Counted from the first letter of the stretch, positions 9,269-18,772 are shown. The stretch: DNA of 64,000 nucleotides from Psychrobacter sp. M13 (GCF_030718935.1 NZ_CP132194.1:682001-746000), one strand, 5' to 3'. The notes: a model not told the origin generated them from the sequence alone. Translations and numbers: made by a program.

Positions 9269-9886
9269 CTAAATCAAGCTACTAACGTCAGCAGCCCCTT
9301 GTCTAATGATTTCTACCTGAGAGCTTGTCATATCGACAATGGTGGTCAGCTTAGTAGTCTGAACACCTGCATTAATAAGACCATCTATCTGGTTACCTAA
9401 CGCTTCTTCGATATCGAAAGGATCATCCATCACTTCATCACTATTTGGTAATATCAATGAGCTGGTCAAAATAGGCTCATCCATCGCTGCTAATAATGCC
9501 TGTGCAATAGGGTTGCTTGGCACTCGAATACCAATGGTTTTTTTCTTGGCATGGGCAAGCTTTTTCGGCACATCTTTAGTGGCGTTTAGAATAAAAGTTA
9601 TGGGTGCAGGAGTGTGCGCTTTTAGTTGTTTGAACTGAATATTATCTACTGCTGCATAGTTGGCAATTTCACTTAAGTCGCGGCACAGTAGAGTAAACTG
9701 GTGCTTATCGCTAAGCTCACGAATTTGCTTCAGCTTCTCCAGCGCATCTTTTGATCCTAGACGGCAGCCAAAGGCGTAGCTGGTATCTGTTGGGTATACT
9801 ATTAACTTATCTTGGCGTAAAAGTTCGACGGCCTGTTCAATAAGGCGAGGTTGTGGGTTCTCAGGATGTATGTAAAAGGTTTCCAT
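9269..9886 (-). CDS. YciO-like L-threonylcarbamoyladenylate synthase family protein
   Basis: The 205-residue product belongs to the Sua5/YciO/YrdC family, whose TsaC/Sua5 members make threonylcarbamoyl-AMP for the t6A37 modification of tRNA. The N-terminus (ETFYIHPENPQPRLIEQAVE...GKLIVYPTDTSYA style) and length match the YciO branch (E. coli YciO is 206 residues) better than TsaC. The KKKTIGIRVPSNPIAQALL stretch and the ILTSSLILP segment match the nucleotide and RNA binding face of the family. The YciO branch's role is poorly defined, so t6A synthesis should not be assumed. GGAGC precedes the ATG. Convergent with rplQ. Confidence 0.85.
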   Translation of the reverse strand: METFYIHPENPQPRLIEQAVELLRQDKLIVYPTDTSYAFGCRLGSKDALEKLKQIRELSDKHQFTLLCRDLSEIANYAAVDNIQFKQLKAHTPAPITFILNATKDVPKKLAHAKKKTIGIRVPSNPIAQALLAAMDEPILTSSLILPNSDEVMDDPFDIEEALGNQIDGLINAGVQTTKLTTIVDMTSSQVEIIRQGAADVSSLI

Positions 9887-10009
9887 AATAGCTCCAAATT
9901 ATTTTTTCTTACTGCAATAAGTATATCTTCAAACTAAAGTCAGATAATAGTGCTTAGCCGTTATTATTAGTAGGAAAACGTTAAAGAGATAAGCGAAGGC
10001 TAAGTTTCT

Positions 10010-10705
10010 CTATTGAATATATTTGATATGCAAAAATAGTAGTGCCCACAACAAAGTTTTAGCATCGCTAGGTAAGCTTTGTGGATAATCAATGTAATAT
10101 TGTGCTTGGTTGTAAACATCAGTAGCAAAGGTGCTATCGGTAGTATCAAAAGAGGCAAATAGATTGTCTTGTGATACTCGAAAGTTTCTCTGACAGGCGA
10201 AGGTAAATAAACACTCTAACGCTTGCGGTTTAATTTCTACGCGCTCAAAGGCTTGTTGTTGTGCTTTATTGCGACCATCAGCAGCATACCAGTAGCCGAA
10301 GTCGCTAAGCTTGCGCCGCTGCTGACCTGCGACACACCAATGGCTGATCTCATGCAAGGCGCTAGAAAAGAAACCATGAGCAAACTCGATACGAGCGGGA
10401 CTAGAGCTTGTAGCAGGGAAATACTCAGGCTCGCCCGCACCACGTACCAGTACTACCTTTTGCTCAGCAAATAGAGTGTCAAATAGTTTAATAAGCCAGT
10501 CGGTTGCAAGCTGCTCAATATCCTTTATAGAAGATAGTTTTGTATTCAAAGAATCTGCGTTGTTAGCTATCGCTTGCTTGATTATAGTCTGCTGCCAGTT
10601 TTTATTTTCATCACTAATGTGCCTATCAAGCCGGTTTAATAGATCTATAGCCGTTTTATAGGGCAATAAAGTAGTAAAATCTAGGGCGGTAGAGTCAGAT
10701 ATCAT
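10010..10705 (-). CDS. epmC: elongation factor P hydroxylase EpmC-like
   Basis: EpmC (YfcM) hydroxylates the beta-lysylated lysine of elongation factor P. The C-terminal about 170 residues match this family: FAHGFFSSALHEISHWCVAG (about 108-127, with candidate metal ligands His110, His118 and His122), then DFGYWYAADGR and KPQALECLFTFACQRNF. The protein is 231 residues against about 182 in E. coli, because of an N-terminal extension of about 60 residues rich in Asn and Asp. No convincing ribosome binding site precedes the ATG at 10705, so the true start may be internal. The gene runs opposite to yceD, and no EF-P ligase gene is nearby. Confidence 0.85.
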   Translation of the reverse strand: MISDSTALDFTTLLPYKTAIDLLNRLDRHISDENKNWQQTIIKQAIANNADSLNTKLSSIKDIEQLATDWLIKLFDTLFAEQKVVLVRGAGEPEYFPATSSSPARIEFAHGFFSSALHEISHWCVAGQQRRKLSDFGYWYAADGRNKAQQQAFERVEIKPQALECLFTFACQRNFRVSQDNLFASFDTTDSTFATDVYNQAQYYIDYPQSLPSDAKTLLWALLFLHIKYIQ

Positions 10706-10857
10706 AAAGGATTATAACGATTTTATAGAGCTGATAAAGATCAAAGGGATATCAGAAATAGGTCAGTATTGGTAACATACTAGCGCTAGCGTCATAACGG
10801 ACTTTGGGTTAGTATGGCAGGCAATATTATACACCTTTTTGATCGTTGAGAGCGCTT

Positions 10858-11445
10858 ATGTCAAACTCTAATAGTAACCAAGCTGATGCTCAATCTAGCA
10901 GTAATTTAGCAGCCAACCCAGCAACCATGCCTCAAACTATCTCCTTAGACAAATGGGCAGATACAGGTTTTGAGTGGGCAGGAGGCGTTGCTCCAGCATC
11001 ATTTGAGCGTTTGGCTAGTACCTTGACGGATGAGCATGAGCAAACCAACTTACAGCTCAGTACGACTTTGTACCGCCGTAGCAATGTGCTGCATTTGGCC
11101 TTTACCTTAACGGGTGATGTTTGGTTGACTTGTCAGCGTTGTCTACAACCGATAGCTATAGACTTAAGCGATGACTATGATATTGCCCTGCTAGAGGATG
11201 AGAGTCAGGTCAACTTGATTAATGAAGAGCAAGATTATCTGATACTAGATGAAATCATTACCGAGCCTGCTCCTGAGTGCCTGCTGCCTGTCAAAAAGTT
11301 AGTAGAAGATGAGATACTGCTAAAAACCCCGCTTGCGCCAAAGCATGAAGACTGTGAAATGACTGTCGACCAAGTTGGTGATATCCCTGAGGAAGAAGTC
11401 GAAAATCCTTTCGCAGCACTGTCTTCTTTGAAAGGTAAACTATAA
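10858..11445 (+). CDS. yceD: YceD family protein (DUF177), large rRNA accumulation protein
   Basis: YceD family proteins lie upstream of rpmF in most bacteria; in E. coli and plants members affect 23S rRNA accumulation. The 195-residue product has the DUF177 features: a CQRC-like TCQRCLQP motif at about residues 91-98, an acidic middle and LDEIITEPAPECLLPVKKLVEDEILL. It starts with a low-complexity Asn/Ser/Ala segment of about 25 residues. The ATG at 10858 is preferred over a TTG at 10846 in the same frame; GAGAG lies just upstream. rpmF follows 302 bp later. Confidence 0.88.
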   Translation: MSNSNSNQADAQSSSNLAANPATMPQTISLDKWADTGFEWAGGVAPASFERLASTLTDEHEQTNLQLSTTLYRRSNVLHLAFTLTGDVWLTCQRCLQPIAIDLSDDYDIALLEDESQVNLINEEQDYLILDEIITEPAPECLLPVKKLVEDEILLKTPLAPKHEDCEMTVDQVGDIPEEEVENPFAALSSLKGKL

Positions 11446-11492
11446 GCGTTTTAGCTAAATAACGCCTTTTATAAAAGTCTCAGCTATAGGGC

Positions 11493-11521
11493 TTTATTAA
11501 TTGGCTAAATATGCGTATAAT
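11493..11521 (+). promoter_or_regulatory. candidate promoter upstream of rpmF
   Basis: TATAAT at 11516-11521, with TTTATT at 11493-11498 and a 17-bp spacer, lies in the 302-bp yceD-rpmF gap. It would give an rpmF leader of about 220 bases. The rest of the gap is AT-rich with no gene that I can see. Motif-based. Confidence 0.45.
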
Positions 11522-11747
11522 GTCCCGTTTATTGCATTCTGACAATACACTGTTTACTAGGCACTACTGATCAAACCGATTTATCCATAGAATTTTGGTT
11601 CGATCAACTGCTTGAGCAAATAGTCACCTTTTAATTCGATGATAAGTCAACTTATGGCAGTGGTTAACTCAACTATCTTGTAAGCCTAAGTCCTTATTCA
11701 TCCAAGCTGAATTTAAGCTTATCCATTTTAAGTATAGGAGCTATATC

Positions 11748-11930
11748 ATGGCTGTTCAAAAAAGTCGTAAAAGCCGTTCGCGTCGTGACATGCGCCGCTC
11801 GCACCATCGTATGGAAGTGGCTGAGCTAAGTGTAGATGCCACAACTGGTGAAAAACATCGTCGTCATCACATGACTAAAGATGGTTTTTATCGTGGTCGT
11901 CAGTTATTTAAAGTCAGTCAAGACGCTTAA
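11748..11930 (+). CDS. rpmF: 50S ribosomal protein L32
   Basis: L32 is a small 50S protein. The 60-residue product starts [20 protein letters not shown] and has [14 protein letters not shown] at the C-terminus. It lacks the CxxC zinc motif found in some L32 proteins, as is usual in gammaproteobacteria. AGGAG sits 8-12 bases before the ATG. It follows yceD, the near-universal pairing, and lies upstream of the fab genes. Confidence 0.96.
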   Translation: MAVQKSRKSRSRRDMRRSHHRMEVAELSVDATTGEKHRRHHMTKDGFYRGRQLFKVSQDA

Positions 11931-12035
11931 ATTATTAGCTAGTGATAGTTGATCGATAGTGAGCTAGTTGCGATTATAGTTATGAGTATTTAGCTTAGTA
12001 TTTTTCATCTAACATTTAGGTATGATAATTAAGTC

Positions 12036-12092
12036 AAAAAAGCCAAGTTACTTTGTTGTCCTAAATTAGGTCAATGGATAGCTTGGTTTTTT
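12036..12092 (+). terminator. possible terminator after rpmF
   Basis: AAAAAAGCCAAG (12036-12047) can pair with CTTGGTTTTTT (12082-12092) with one bulged base, across a loop of about 34 bases that itself holds the palindrome CCTAAATTAGG. The right arm ends in a T-run. It lies in the 462-bp rpmF-fabD gap, which holds no recognisable gene; a TATAAT at 12332-12337 without a good -35 box may belong to a fabD promoter. Confidence 0.45.
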
Positions 12093-12392
12093 GTTGTCTA
12101 GAGTATTGCTAATTGTTATTTCACAATAATCTTATACAACGCTACGTTTTCTACTTTTAATATATCTGCTTTTAAGATAATAATGCTCTAACGGCTTATT
12201 TTGATGTTGTATCCTTTCATCCTTGACTAGGATAATAGTGCCTAGCAGTGTATAGTTTGCTATCAAGCCTAGTATTATCTAAACCTAGCATCAATTAAAC
12301 GTAGTATTCATTAGATATAGTATTAACCACTTATAATAAAGAATTCTTATCCATTAAAGAGATCTCTGCAATTTACTTAAGGAATATTGGCT

Positions 12393-13358
12393 ATGGCATC
12401 AGCATCTGATACCGCATCACCTACCGCACGCATTGCAATAATTTTCCCAGGACAGGGCTCACAAGTATTAGGCATGACAACTGAGCTTGCCGAGCTATAT
12501 CCGCAAATAAAAGAAACTTTTGCTGAGGCAAGTACAGCGCTTGGCGAAGATCTATGGGAGATCTGCCAAGATGAAGAGCGACTCAATCAAACTCAGTATA
12601 CTCAGCCCGCCCTGCTAGCAGCCAGTATCGCTATTTGGCGAGTACTACAAGGTAAAATCACTACAAAGCCTTGTTATTTAGCAGGTCACTCATTAGGTGA
12701 GTATAGCGCTCTTTGTGCTGCTGGCGTATTGTCTTTGGCAGATGCTATTCAATTGGTACATAAGCGTGGCCAATTGATGCAACAGGCAGTAGAAGGTATC
12801 GATACCGCGATGGCTGCGGTATTAGGTCTAGAGGATCAGAGAGTTGAGACTTTATGTGAGCAAGCGACTGAACATGTCGACGGCGCTATTGTTGGTGCAG
12901 CAAACTTTAATAGCCCAGGGCAAGTAGTGGTCTCTGGTAATGCTGTGGGAGTAAATGCGGTCATCGACAAAGTACAAAATACGGGTAAGAAGGCTATCTT
13001 ACTTAAGGTGAGCGTGCCCTCACATTGTGCTTTGATGCAACCTGCTAGCCAAGCACTTGCTGAGGCACTGACCGAGATTCAATTTGATCAAGCCATTATT
13101 CCAGTGATTCAAAACCGTCATGCTCGTGTCGAAACTAACTCTCTAGGTATCAAGCAAGCCTTGACCGAACAATTAAGCGAGCCAGTATTGTGGTCGAAAA
13201 CCATGCAAGAATTGGTAGATAAACAAATTAATGTTTTAATTGAATGCGGTAGCGGTAATGTGCTGAGCAATCTTGCCAAGCGTCAGGCTCATCCTATAGC
13301 CAGCTATCCTACTGACAAGCCAGCTCGCTTAGATAAATTAATGGAGGTATTATCATGA
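12393..13358 (+). CDS. fabD: malonyl-CoA:ACP transacylase
   Basis: FabD transfers malonyl groups from CoA to acyl carrier protein for fatty acid synthesis. The 321-residue product has FPGQGSQ at about residues 18-24, the nucleophile motif GHSLGEYSA with Ser100, and the downstream SVPSHCALM segment with the catalytic His at about residue 210. The ATG at 12393 is favoured over an in-frame TTG at 12387 because AAGGA at 12379-12383 is well spaced. Its stop overlaps the fabG start by four bases (ATGA), so the two are translationally coupled. Confidence 0.95.
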   Translation: MASASDTASPTARIAIIFPGQGSQVLGMTTELAELYPQIKETFAEASTALGEDLWEICQDEERLNQTQYTQPALLAASIAIWRVLQGKITTKPCYLAGHSLGEYSALCAAGVLSLADAIQLVHKRGQLMQQAVEGIDTAMAAVLGLEDQRVETLCEQATEHVDGAIVGAANFNSPGQVVVSGNAVGVNAVIDKVQNTGKKAILLKVSVPSHCALMQPASQALAEALTEIQFDQAIIPVIQNRHARVETNSLGIKQALTEQLSEPVLWSKTMQELVDKQINVLIECGSGNVLSNLAKRQAHPIASYPTDKPARLDKLMEVLS

Positions 13359-14083
13359 GCCGTACGATTACATTAGTCACGGGTGCCAGCCGCGGCATCG
13401 GTAAAGCCGTCGCCAAACGCTTTGCAAAAGAGGGTCACTTTGTTATTGGTACTGCTACCACTGAAAAAGGTGCAGCACTGATAAATGACTATTTGCATGA
13501 TTCTGGTGGTATTGGTCGAGTATTAGATGTACGCGATGGTGCTCAAATTGATAAGCTATTTGAAGAAATTGAAAGCGTTTATGGCGCAGTACAAGTACTC
13601 GTGAATAATGCTGGTATTACCCAAGATGGGCTACTGATGCGTATGAAAGATGAAGATTGGAGTAACGTTATTGATACCAATTTATCATCTGTATATCGCA
13701 TGAGTAAACGGGCTATACGTGGCATGATGAAAGCGCGTCGCGGCCGTATTATTAATGTCAGCTCTGTTGTGGCGCAGATGGGTAATGCTGGACAGTCTAA
13801 CTATGCTGCGACTAAAGCGGGCGTCGAAGGTTTTAGCCGTACGTTAGCTCGTGAGATTGGCTCGCGTCAAATTACAGTTAATAGCGTAGCACCAGGTCTT
13901 ATCGAGACTGACATGACCGATGAGATGGACGAGCGTCTGCTTAACTCTATGCTGGATGCTGTGCCTATTGGGCGTTTGGGTCAGCCAGAAGATATCGCTG
14001 CAGCAGTGTTATTCTTAGCCAGTGATGAAGCCAGTTATATTACAGGCGCTGTCATTCCCGTCAATGGTGGCATGTATATGTAA
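13355..14083 (+). CDS. fabG: 3-oxoacyl-ACP reductase
   Basis: FabG performs the NADPH-dependent reduction of 3-oxoacyl-ACP. The 242-residue short-chain dehydrogenase has the cofactor motif TGASRGIG (residues 9-16), NNAG (84-87) and the catalytic Ser137, Tyr150 and Lys154 (YAATK). The C-terminus ASYITGAVIPVNGGMYM is typical of FabG rather than of other SDRs. It overlaps fabD by four bases and lies before acpP, which supports the assignment. Confidence 0.95.
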   Translation: MSRTITLVTGASRGIGKAVAKRFAKEGHFVIGTATTEKGAALINDYLHDSGGIGRVLDVRDGAQIDKLFEEIESVYGAVQVLVNNAGITQDGLLMRMKDEDWSNVIDTNLSSVYRMSKRAIRGMMKARRGRIINVSSVVAQMGNAGQSNYAATKAGVEGFSRTLAREIGSRQITVNSVAPGLIETDMTDEMDERLLNSMLDAVPIGRLGQPEDIAAAVLFLASDEASYITGAVIPVNGGMYM

Positions 14084-14270
14084 CCTTAATAAATGACCTT
14101 TGATAAATAAATAACATTTGCCACATAAAATTCTTTGTGAACGAGTGTAAACTATTATTAATGATGATATAATAACGGCTACTTTTATGGCAAAGCCTTT
14201 TATTACAATCTAGTCTCAGCTAATATTGAATTATAATGATATTAGCTGTAGGATGTTTAGAGTATAGGTT

Positions 14271-14299
14271 TTGACATAACGTACCTTATTTTATATAAG
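14271..14299 (+). promoter_or_regulatory. candidate acpP promoter
   Basis: TTGACA at 14271-14276 is followed after 17 bp by TATAAG at 14294-14299, about 80 bp before the acpP start. It lies in the 294-bp fabG-acpP gap and would allow the separate high expression expected for acyl carrier protein. Confidence 0.55.
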
Positions 14300-14377
14300 T
14301 TCTATATAAGCCATTAGCTGTATAATAAAGCTAAATGGTCATTTTTTTAAATTCTAATCTATAACGGAGTATATTTT

Positions 14378-14614
14378 ATGAGTAACGATACTGAGCTAAG
14401 AGTAAAATCAGCAGTAGCAGAGCAGCTAGGTATGAATGTTGAAGATATCAGCAACGAAGCTTCTTTTATGGAAGATCTTGGTGCTGATTCTTTAGATTTA
14501 GTTGAATTAGTAATGTCATTTGAAAGTGATTTTGGTATTACTATTCCTGATGAAGATTCAGCTGAGCTTACTACTGTGCAAAAAGCAATTGATTATGTAA
14601 ACGCTCAATTGTAA
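14378..14614 (+). CDS. acpP: acyl carrier protein
   Basis: AcpP carries growing acyl chains on a phosphopantetheine arm. The 78-residue acidic product has the attachment motif GADSLDLVE, with Ser38 as the modified residue, and the normal length. A GGAG-type site precedes the ATG. It is the last fab gene here; fabF does not follow, and a strong terminator closes the unit. Confidence 0.96.
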   Translation: MSNDTELRVKSAVAEQLGMNVEDISNEASFMEDLGADSLDLVELVMSFESDFGITIPDEDSAELTTVQKAIDYVNAQL

Positions 14615-14643
14615 TACGCTGTTTTATAGTAGATTTTGCTAGA

Positions 14644-14675
14644 CCGTTTATCTTCGCAGATAAGCGGTTTTTTTT
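14644..14675 (+). terminator. rho-independent terminator after acpP
   Basis: CCGTTTATCT (14644-14653), loop TCGC, AGATAAGCGG (14658-14667), then eight T's. One G-U wobble in a 10-bp stem. Confidence 0.93.
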
Positions 14676-14946
14676 GTGGCTAAATATTTTATGGATTATT
14701 AGTCACTATTGAACATTGCTGATTACCCTTAACATAAGCTGATTTTTCTTAACATTATTCAACATACTCAACCTATGCAAAGTAACAAGGTTTGTTATAC
14801 TAATTTTCAGTGATAATAATTGAAAGTGATAATTTGAGCTTATTTGATAGCTCTAAGGCCGTTTTAATAATTTTGTTAGGTCACATTTTTTATTATCATT
14901 AGAACAATTTATACCCCTCAATAACAACAATTTAAGGAATAATTAA

Positions 14947-15456
14947 ATGGGAATGTTCAGTTTTGCAAAAGATATTGGTGATAAAATTTTTAATCGTGAC
15001 GATGCTAAGCATGATGCGAAGGCAGAGACCAAAGCTGCTGCTAATACGCAAGTAAAAGCTGATGAGCCATCTGCGCAGTCTGTAGCTAGCTTATTATTAC
15101 GTCGTATTCAGCAGCAGAATCTAAATATCAGCGACCTAAAAGTAAAATATAATGGCGCAACTGACACCGCCGAGATCAGTGGTACCGCAAAGACACAAGC
15201 AGACCGCGAAAAAGCCATTATCGCTATTGGTAACGTACAGAATGTCGCAAAAGTTATTGACAATATCGACATCGAAGAAGATGCTCCTGAATCGACTATG
15301 TACACAGTAAAATCTGGTGATAGCTTATCTAAAATCGCCAAAGAGGTTTATGGTTCAGCAGGTGATTATATGAAAATATTTGAAGCCAACAAGCCAATGT
15401 TATCTGATCCTGATAAAATTTATCCAGGTCAAGTACTGCGTATTCCTAAGCCATAA
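14947..15456 (+). CDS. kbp: BON and LysM domain protein, Kbp/YgaU-like
   Basis: In E. coli, Kbp (YgaU) is a cytoplasmic potassium-binding protein with a BON domain followed by LysM. The 169-residue product shows the same layout: the N-terminal MGMFSFAKDIGDKIF, an Ala/Lys-rich linker about residues 20-45, a BON region about 48-105 and a LysM domain about 118-168 (YTVKSGDSLSKIAKEVYG and KIYPGQVLRIP). There is no signal peptide, as in Kbp. A single-gene unit, 332 bp after acpP, followed by its own terminator. Potassium binding is inferred from the family only. Confidence 0.88.
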   Translation: MGMFSFAKDIGDKIFNRDDAKHDAKAETKAAANTQVKADEPSAQSVASLLLRRIQQQNLNISDLKVKYNGATDTAEISGTAKTQADREKAIIAIGNVQNVAKVIDNIDIEEDAPESTMYTVKSGDSLSKIAKEVYGSAGDYMKIFEANKPMLSDPDKIYPGQVLRIPKP

Positions 15457-15500
15457 GCTAATAGCTCTTAGCTAAGCACTTAAAGTTTTAATATATATTT

Positions 15501-15536
15501 AAAAACGCCTGTTAATAATTAATAGGCGTTTTTTAT
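15501..15536. terminator. rho-independent terminator between kbp and queG
   Basis: AAAAACGCCT (15501-15510) pairs with AGGCGTTTTT (15524-15533) across a 13-base loop. The symmetric A and T runs suit the two convergent genes. Confidence 0.9.
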
Positions 15537-15570
15537 GTCTGTCTATTTACGTGCTTGTCTATTTTAATCG

Positions 15571-16746
15571 CTATTTAACATGATTAAGTTTGCGTTTTTG
15601 CTCTTCAATTGCCCAATCAATATGCTCATCTAATATCTCGTTATGCAGATTCAATTTAGATTGTAAGTGTTCGATGTTCATCAAGCTAGCATTAGCATTG
15701 CCTAAACCAATTGAGATGTTGCGCAAAAAATTAACATAGCCCGTACGCCTTAACGGACTGCCTTCAGTAAATCTTAAAAATTCGGTCTCAGTCCAACGCC
15801 ATAGCTCAATCAAACTACTTTCATCGAGCTTATGCCTAGGGGCAAAGTCATCGACTGCGGTCAGCTGCGCGTAGCGATTCCACGGGCATATTAGTTGACA
15901 ATCATCACAGCCAAACACGCGATTACCAATAGCACGTCGATACTTAAGATCAATGACGCCTTCATGCTCTATAGTTAAATAAGAGATGCAAGCGGCTGCA
16001 TTAAGCTCGTGTGGCGCAACAATAGCCTGAGTTGGGCAAATATCAATACAAGCGCTACAGCTACCACAGTGCGCCTCGACAGGCTTATCATCAGGCAACT
16101 CAAGGCTGATAAATAGCTCACCTAATACAAAGAACGAGCCTGCTTGTTTATTAAGCAGCAAGGTATGTTTGCCCGTCCAGCCGAGTCCTGCTGCGTCCGC
16201 TATGGGCCGCTCAAAAATCGGCGCGGAGTCACTGAAGGGTCGAAAGACAAAATCAGTTTCAGCGCCAATATTCAAGTTTTGCCACTCAGGTAGCTTAGAT
16301 TCTATCAATAAAGCCAATTGTTTGAGCCGACCACGCATGGTTTTGTGATAGTCGCGACCACGGGCATAACGGGCGATAATGCCATGGTTGGGTCTACTGT
16401 CATCTTCAACCGTGCGCGGCTTTGGTGCTTGGGTTAAGTAATCCATGCGTACGCTAATGATAGTTTTGGCACCAGCTACTAATTTGTCAGGATTGGCCCG
16501 TAGCTCATGATTGTTATGCATAAACTGCAATTGACCTTCATAGCCTTTAGCAAGCCACTTTTGCAATTGGACTATTTGCTGCTGAAATAAAGGATGATGT
16601 ACCGATAAAAATCCGCAGTCAGCGAAACCCAAAGCTTGTGCTTGCGCTTTGATCCACAGCTTGACGTCTTGAGCGCTTGCAAAAGAGCTTGGATTTAGTA
16701 CGGTTATGTTGCCGGCCGTAGTCGCTGTTGATAATATTTTAGTCAT
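15571..16746 (-). CDS. queG: epoxyqueuosine reductase
   Basis: QueG carries out the last step of queuosine synthesis in tRNA, reducing epoxyqueuosine with cobalamin and two [4Fe-4S] clusters. The 391-residue product has the cluster motifs CGSCSACIDICPTQAI and CDDCQLICPWN in the middle, and N-terminal RADPDKLVAGAK-type and YARGRDYHKTMRGRL segments of the family. The N-terminus carries about 25 extra residues. It is divergent from nnr, the same neighbour pair as in E. coli and many other gammaproteobacteria. Confidence 0.95.
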   Translation of the reverse strand: MTKILSTATTAGNITVLNPSSFASAQDVKLWIKAQAQALGFADCGFLSVHHPLFQQQIVQLQKWLAKGYEGQLQFMHNNHELRANPDKLVAGAKTIISVRMDYLTQAPKPRTVEDDSRPNHGIIARYARGRDYHKTMRGRLKQLALLIESKLPEWQNLNIGAETDFVFRPFSDSAPIFERPIADAAGLGWTGKHTLLLNKQAGSFFVLGELFISLELPDDKPVEAHCGSCSACIDICPTQAIVAPHELNAAACISYLTIEHEGVIDLKYRRAIGNRVFGCDDCQLICPWNRYAQLTAVDDFAPRHKLDESSLIELWRWTETEFLRFTEGSPLRRTGYVNFLRNISIGLGNANASLMNIEHLQSKLNLHNEILDEHIDWAIEEQKRKLNHVK

Positions 16747-16925
16747 AAAGGTCGGTTAGCTAATAACGTGATTGTTAGAATAGTTGTATAAATAGGACGA
16801 TACCAGTCATTATAACAGCTAATAAATAGCTATTGACCCTCTATGGTAATCCGTCTATCTATAGCAAGCCGTCTAAGCTTTTGTTAGGATGATGACAAGA
16901 ATGATAAAAATATAAAGGACGAGTT

Positions 16926-18716
16926 ATGCGCAGTAAAAAATATCTATCGGCGGCTATGTCGAGCATGCTACCTGTTGAGTTATACACCAGTGAGCAAGTC
17001 TACTCGATAGAACAAGCATGGTTTGCACAGGGCTATGATAGTTTTGCTCTTATGCAACAAGCCGCTTGGCAGATGACTCAGCACATTGTGCAATTAGCAG
17101 CACAAAACCATAGTCATCTAAAAGCGACGTTAGCGCAAAGTAGTACTTTATTGACGCGCAACGATAAGCAACCGACTGCTAGTATTTGGGTCGGTTGCGG
17201 TAATAATGGCGGTGATGGCTGGTTGATTGCTTATTACCTACAGCAGGCAGGCTGGCGAGTGGAAGTGATAACGGTCGGTATTAATAATAATATTGGGTTT
17301 GATAAAGATAAAGACTTAACCGATGCAGCAAAAGCTAAACAAATAGCCATAGATGCTAACGTACCTCATCAAAGCTTCGAAGACCAATACGATGAGAGCT
17401 CTAAGAGTATGGATCACTTGCAAGCGGATGTTTATATCGACGCGTTATTCGGTATTGGTCTTGATCGCGCGCCCACGGGTATTTATCAGCAAGCTATTGA
17501 GACTTTTAATAAAGCTACCGATTCTCACGCTAGTCATAGCAAAAAGTTGGTAGTTGCAGTCGATATTCCCAGTGGCCTAGTAGCTTCAACGGGACAAGTA
17601 TTCAAGCAATCAGCCGTCCAAGCGGACATAACACTGTGTTTGATTGCTCGAAAATTTGGCTTACATACTAAAGATGGTAGCGACTATGCAGGCATGGTCA
17701 TTGATATTCCTTTGATACCTTTTGAACCAGTTGAGCCCGCTGCTACATTACTTAGCACTGCCCAAAGTTTGGCAGCGCGGCATAATAACAGCTATAAAGG
17801 CAGCTACGGTCATGTGTTAATTATTGGTGGTAATCAAATAAATGGCTCACAAGGGATGGGCGGTGCGGCAATACTCGCCTCTGCTAGTGCAATGGCGACT
17901 GGTGCGGGCAAAATAACAGTCGCTTGTCACAAGGCTTTTCACGGAGCAGTGCTAAGCTCGCAACCAGACGCTATGGTTATTGATTTGCATGATCAAGATG
18001 GGGTCAACCATTTAATTAAAGAGGCTAGCGTTGTCGCCATTGGCATGGGACTGGGTCGTGATGATCAAGCCAAAGCACTGTTTGTTAGCTATGTACAAGC
18101 TGTGATACAACAAGGTTGCGCCCTAATTATCGATGCCGATGGTCTGTATCATCTAGCGTCCCTGCAAGCTGATGGTCACCAACTAGTCAGAGATCTAAAA
18201 GCATATAGCTCAACTCAGCGAGTCTGTTTGACCCCACACAGTGGTGAGGCAGCTAGATTATTAGATAAACAGATTTCAGTGGTAGAGAATGATCGACTGA
18301 CTGCTATCAAGCAATGCGCCACAACTTATGGCGGTGATTGGGTACTAAAAGGCGCAGGGTCGCTGGTACTGGAGCAGTTGCCAAATAAACCAACTCAAAT
18401 CTACGTCTGCGCTGTTGGTAATGCAGGTATGGCAACGGCTGGGATGGGTGATGTACTATCTGGGGTAACCGCTGGACTATTAGCACAGCAAGATCTGACA
18501 GAGGCAATGCGTAGCTTGTCGCAAGCAGTGCTGATTCATGGGCTGGCAGGCGACTTATTAACAAACCAATTGACTTATCCTATTAGCACCTTTTTATATT
18601 ATGATGCGAATACTATTACAAGTAACAAGCCAAAAACCCTGATAGGGCAGCGCGGTTTGCAGGCACAAGATATGCCTGCGGCTGTCCGTCAGGTGATAGA
18701 TTTGGTTACAGAATGA
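16926..18716 (+). CDS. nnr: bifunctional NAD(P)H-hydrate epimerase and ADP-dependent dehydratase
   Basis: Nnr repairs hydrated NADH and NADPH. The 596-residue product joins two enzymes. The N-terminal epimerase part has the CGNNGGDGW motif at residues 91-99 and VDIPSG further on. The C-terminal kinase-fold dehydratase part has SYKGSYGHVLIIGG near its start and the nucleotide-binding GNAGMATAGMGDVLSG near residue 500. It is longer than E. coli Nnr (515) because of extra loops rich in Ser, Asp and Lys in the epimerase half. AAAGGA precedes the ATG at 16926. Confidence 0.93.
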   Translation: MRSKKYLSAAMSSMLPVELYTSEQVYSIEQAWFAQGYDSFALMQQAAWQMTQHIVQLAAQNHSHLKATLAQSSTLLTRNDKQPTASIWVGCGNNGGDGWLIAYYLQQAGWRVEVITVGINNNIGFDKDKDLTDAAKAKQIAIDANVPHQSFEDQYDESSKSMDHLQADVYIDALFGIGLDRAPTGIYQQAIETFNKATDSHASHSKKLVVAVDIPSGLVASTGQVFKQSAVQADITLCLIARKFGLHTKDGSDYAGMVIDIPLIPFEPVEPAATLLSTAQSLAARHNNSYKGSYGHVLIIGGNQINGSQGMGGAAILASASAMATGAGKITVACHKAFHGAVLSSQPDAMVIDLHDQDGVNHLIKEASVVAIGMGLGRDDQAKALFVSYVQAVIQQGCALIIDADGLYHLASLQADGHQLVRDLKAYSSTQRVCLTPHSGEAARLLDKQISVVENDRLTAIKQCATTYGGDWVLKGAGSLVLEQLPNKPTQIYVCAVGNAGMATAGMGDVLSGVTAGLLAQQDLTEAMRSLSQAVLIHGLAGDLLTNQLTYPISTFLYYDANTITSNKPKTLIGQRGLQAQDMPAAVRQVIDLVTE

Positions 18717-18772
18717 TTAGCACTAAGCATAACAGGAGCTAAATATAGCTATAAGATTATCTGAGCTGTCAA

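Noticed and set aside
10780..10789. CTAGCGCTAG palindrome upstream of yceD
   Set aside because: A single 10-bp palindrome without a partner or promoter context; such a site can occur by chance.
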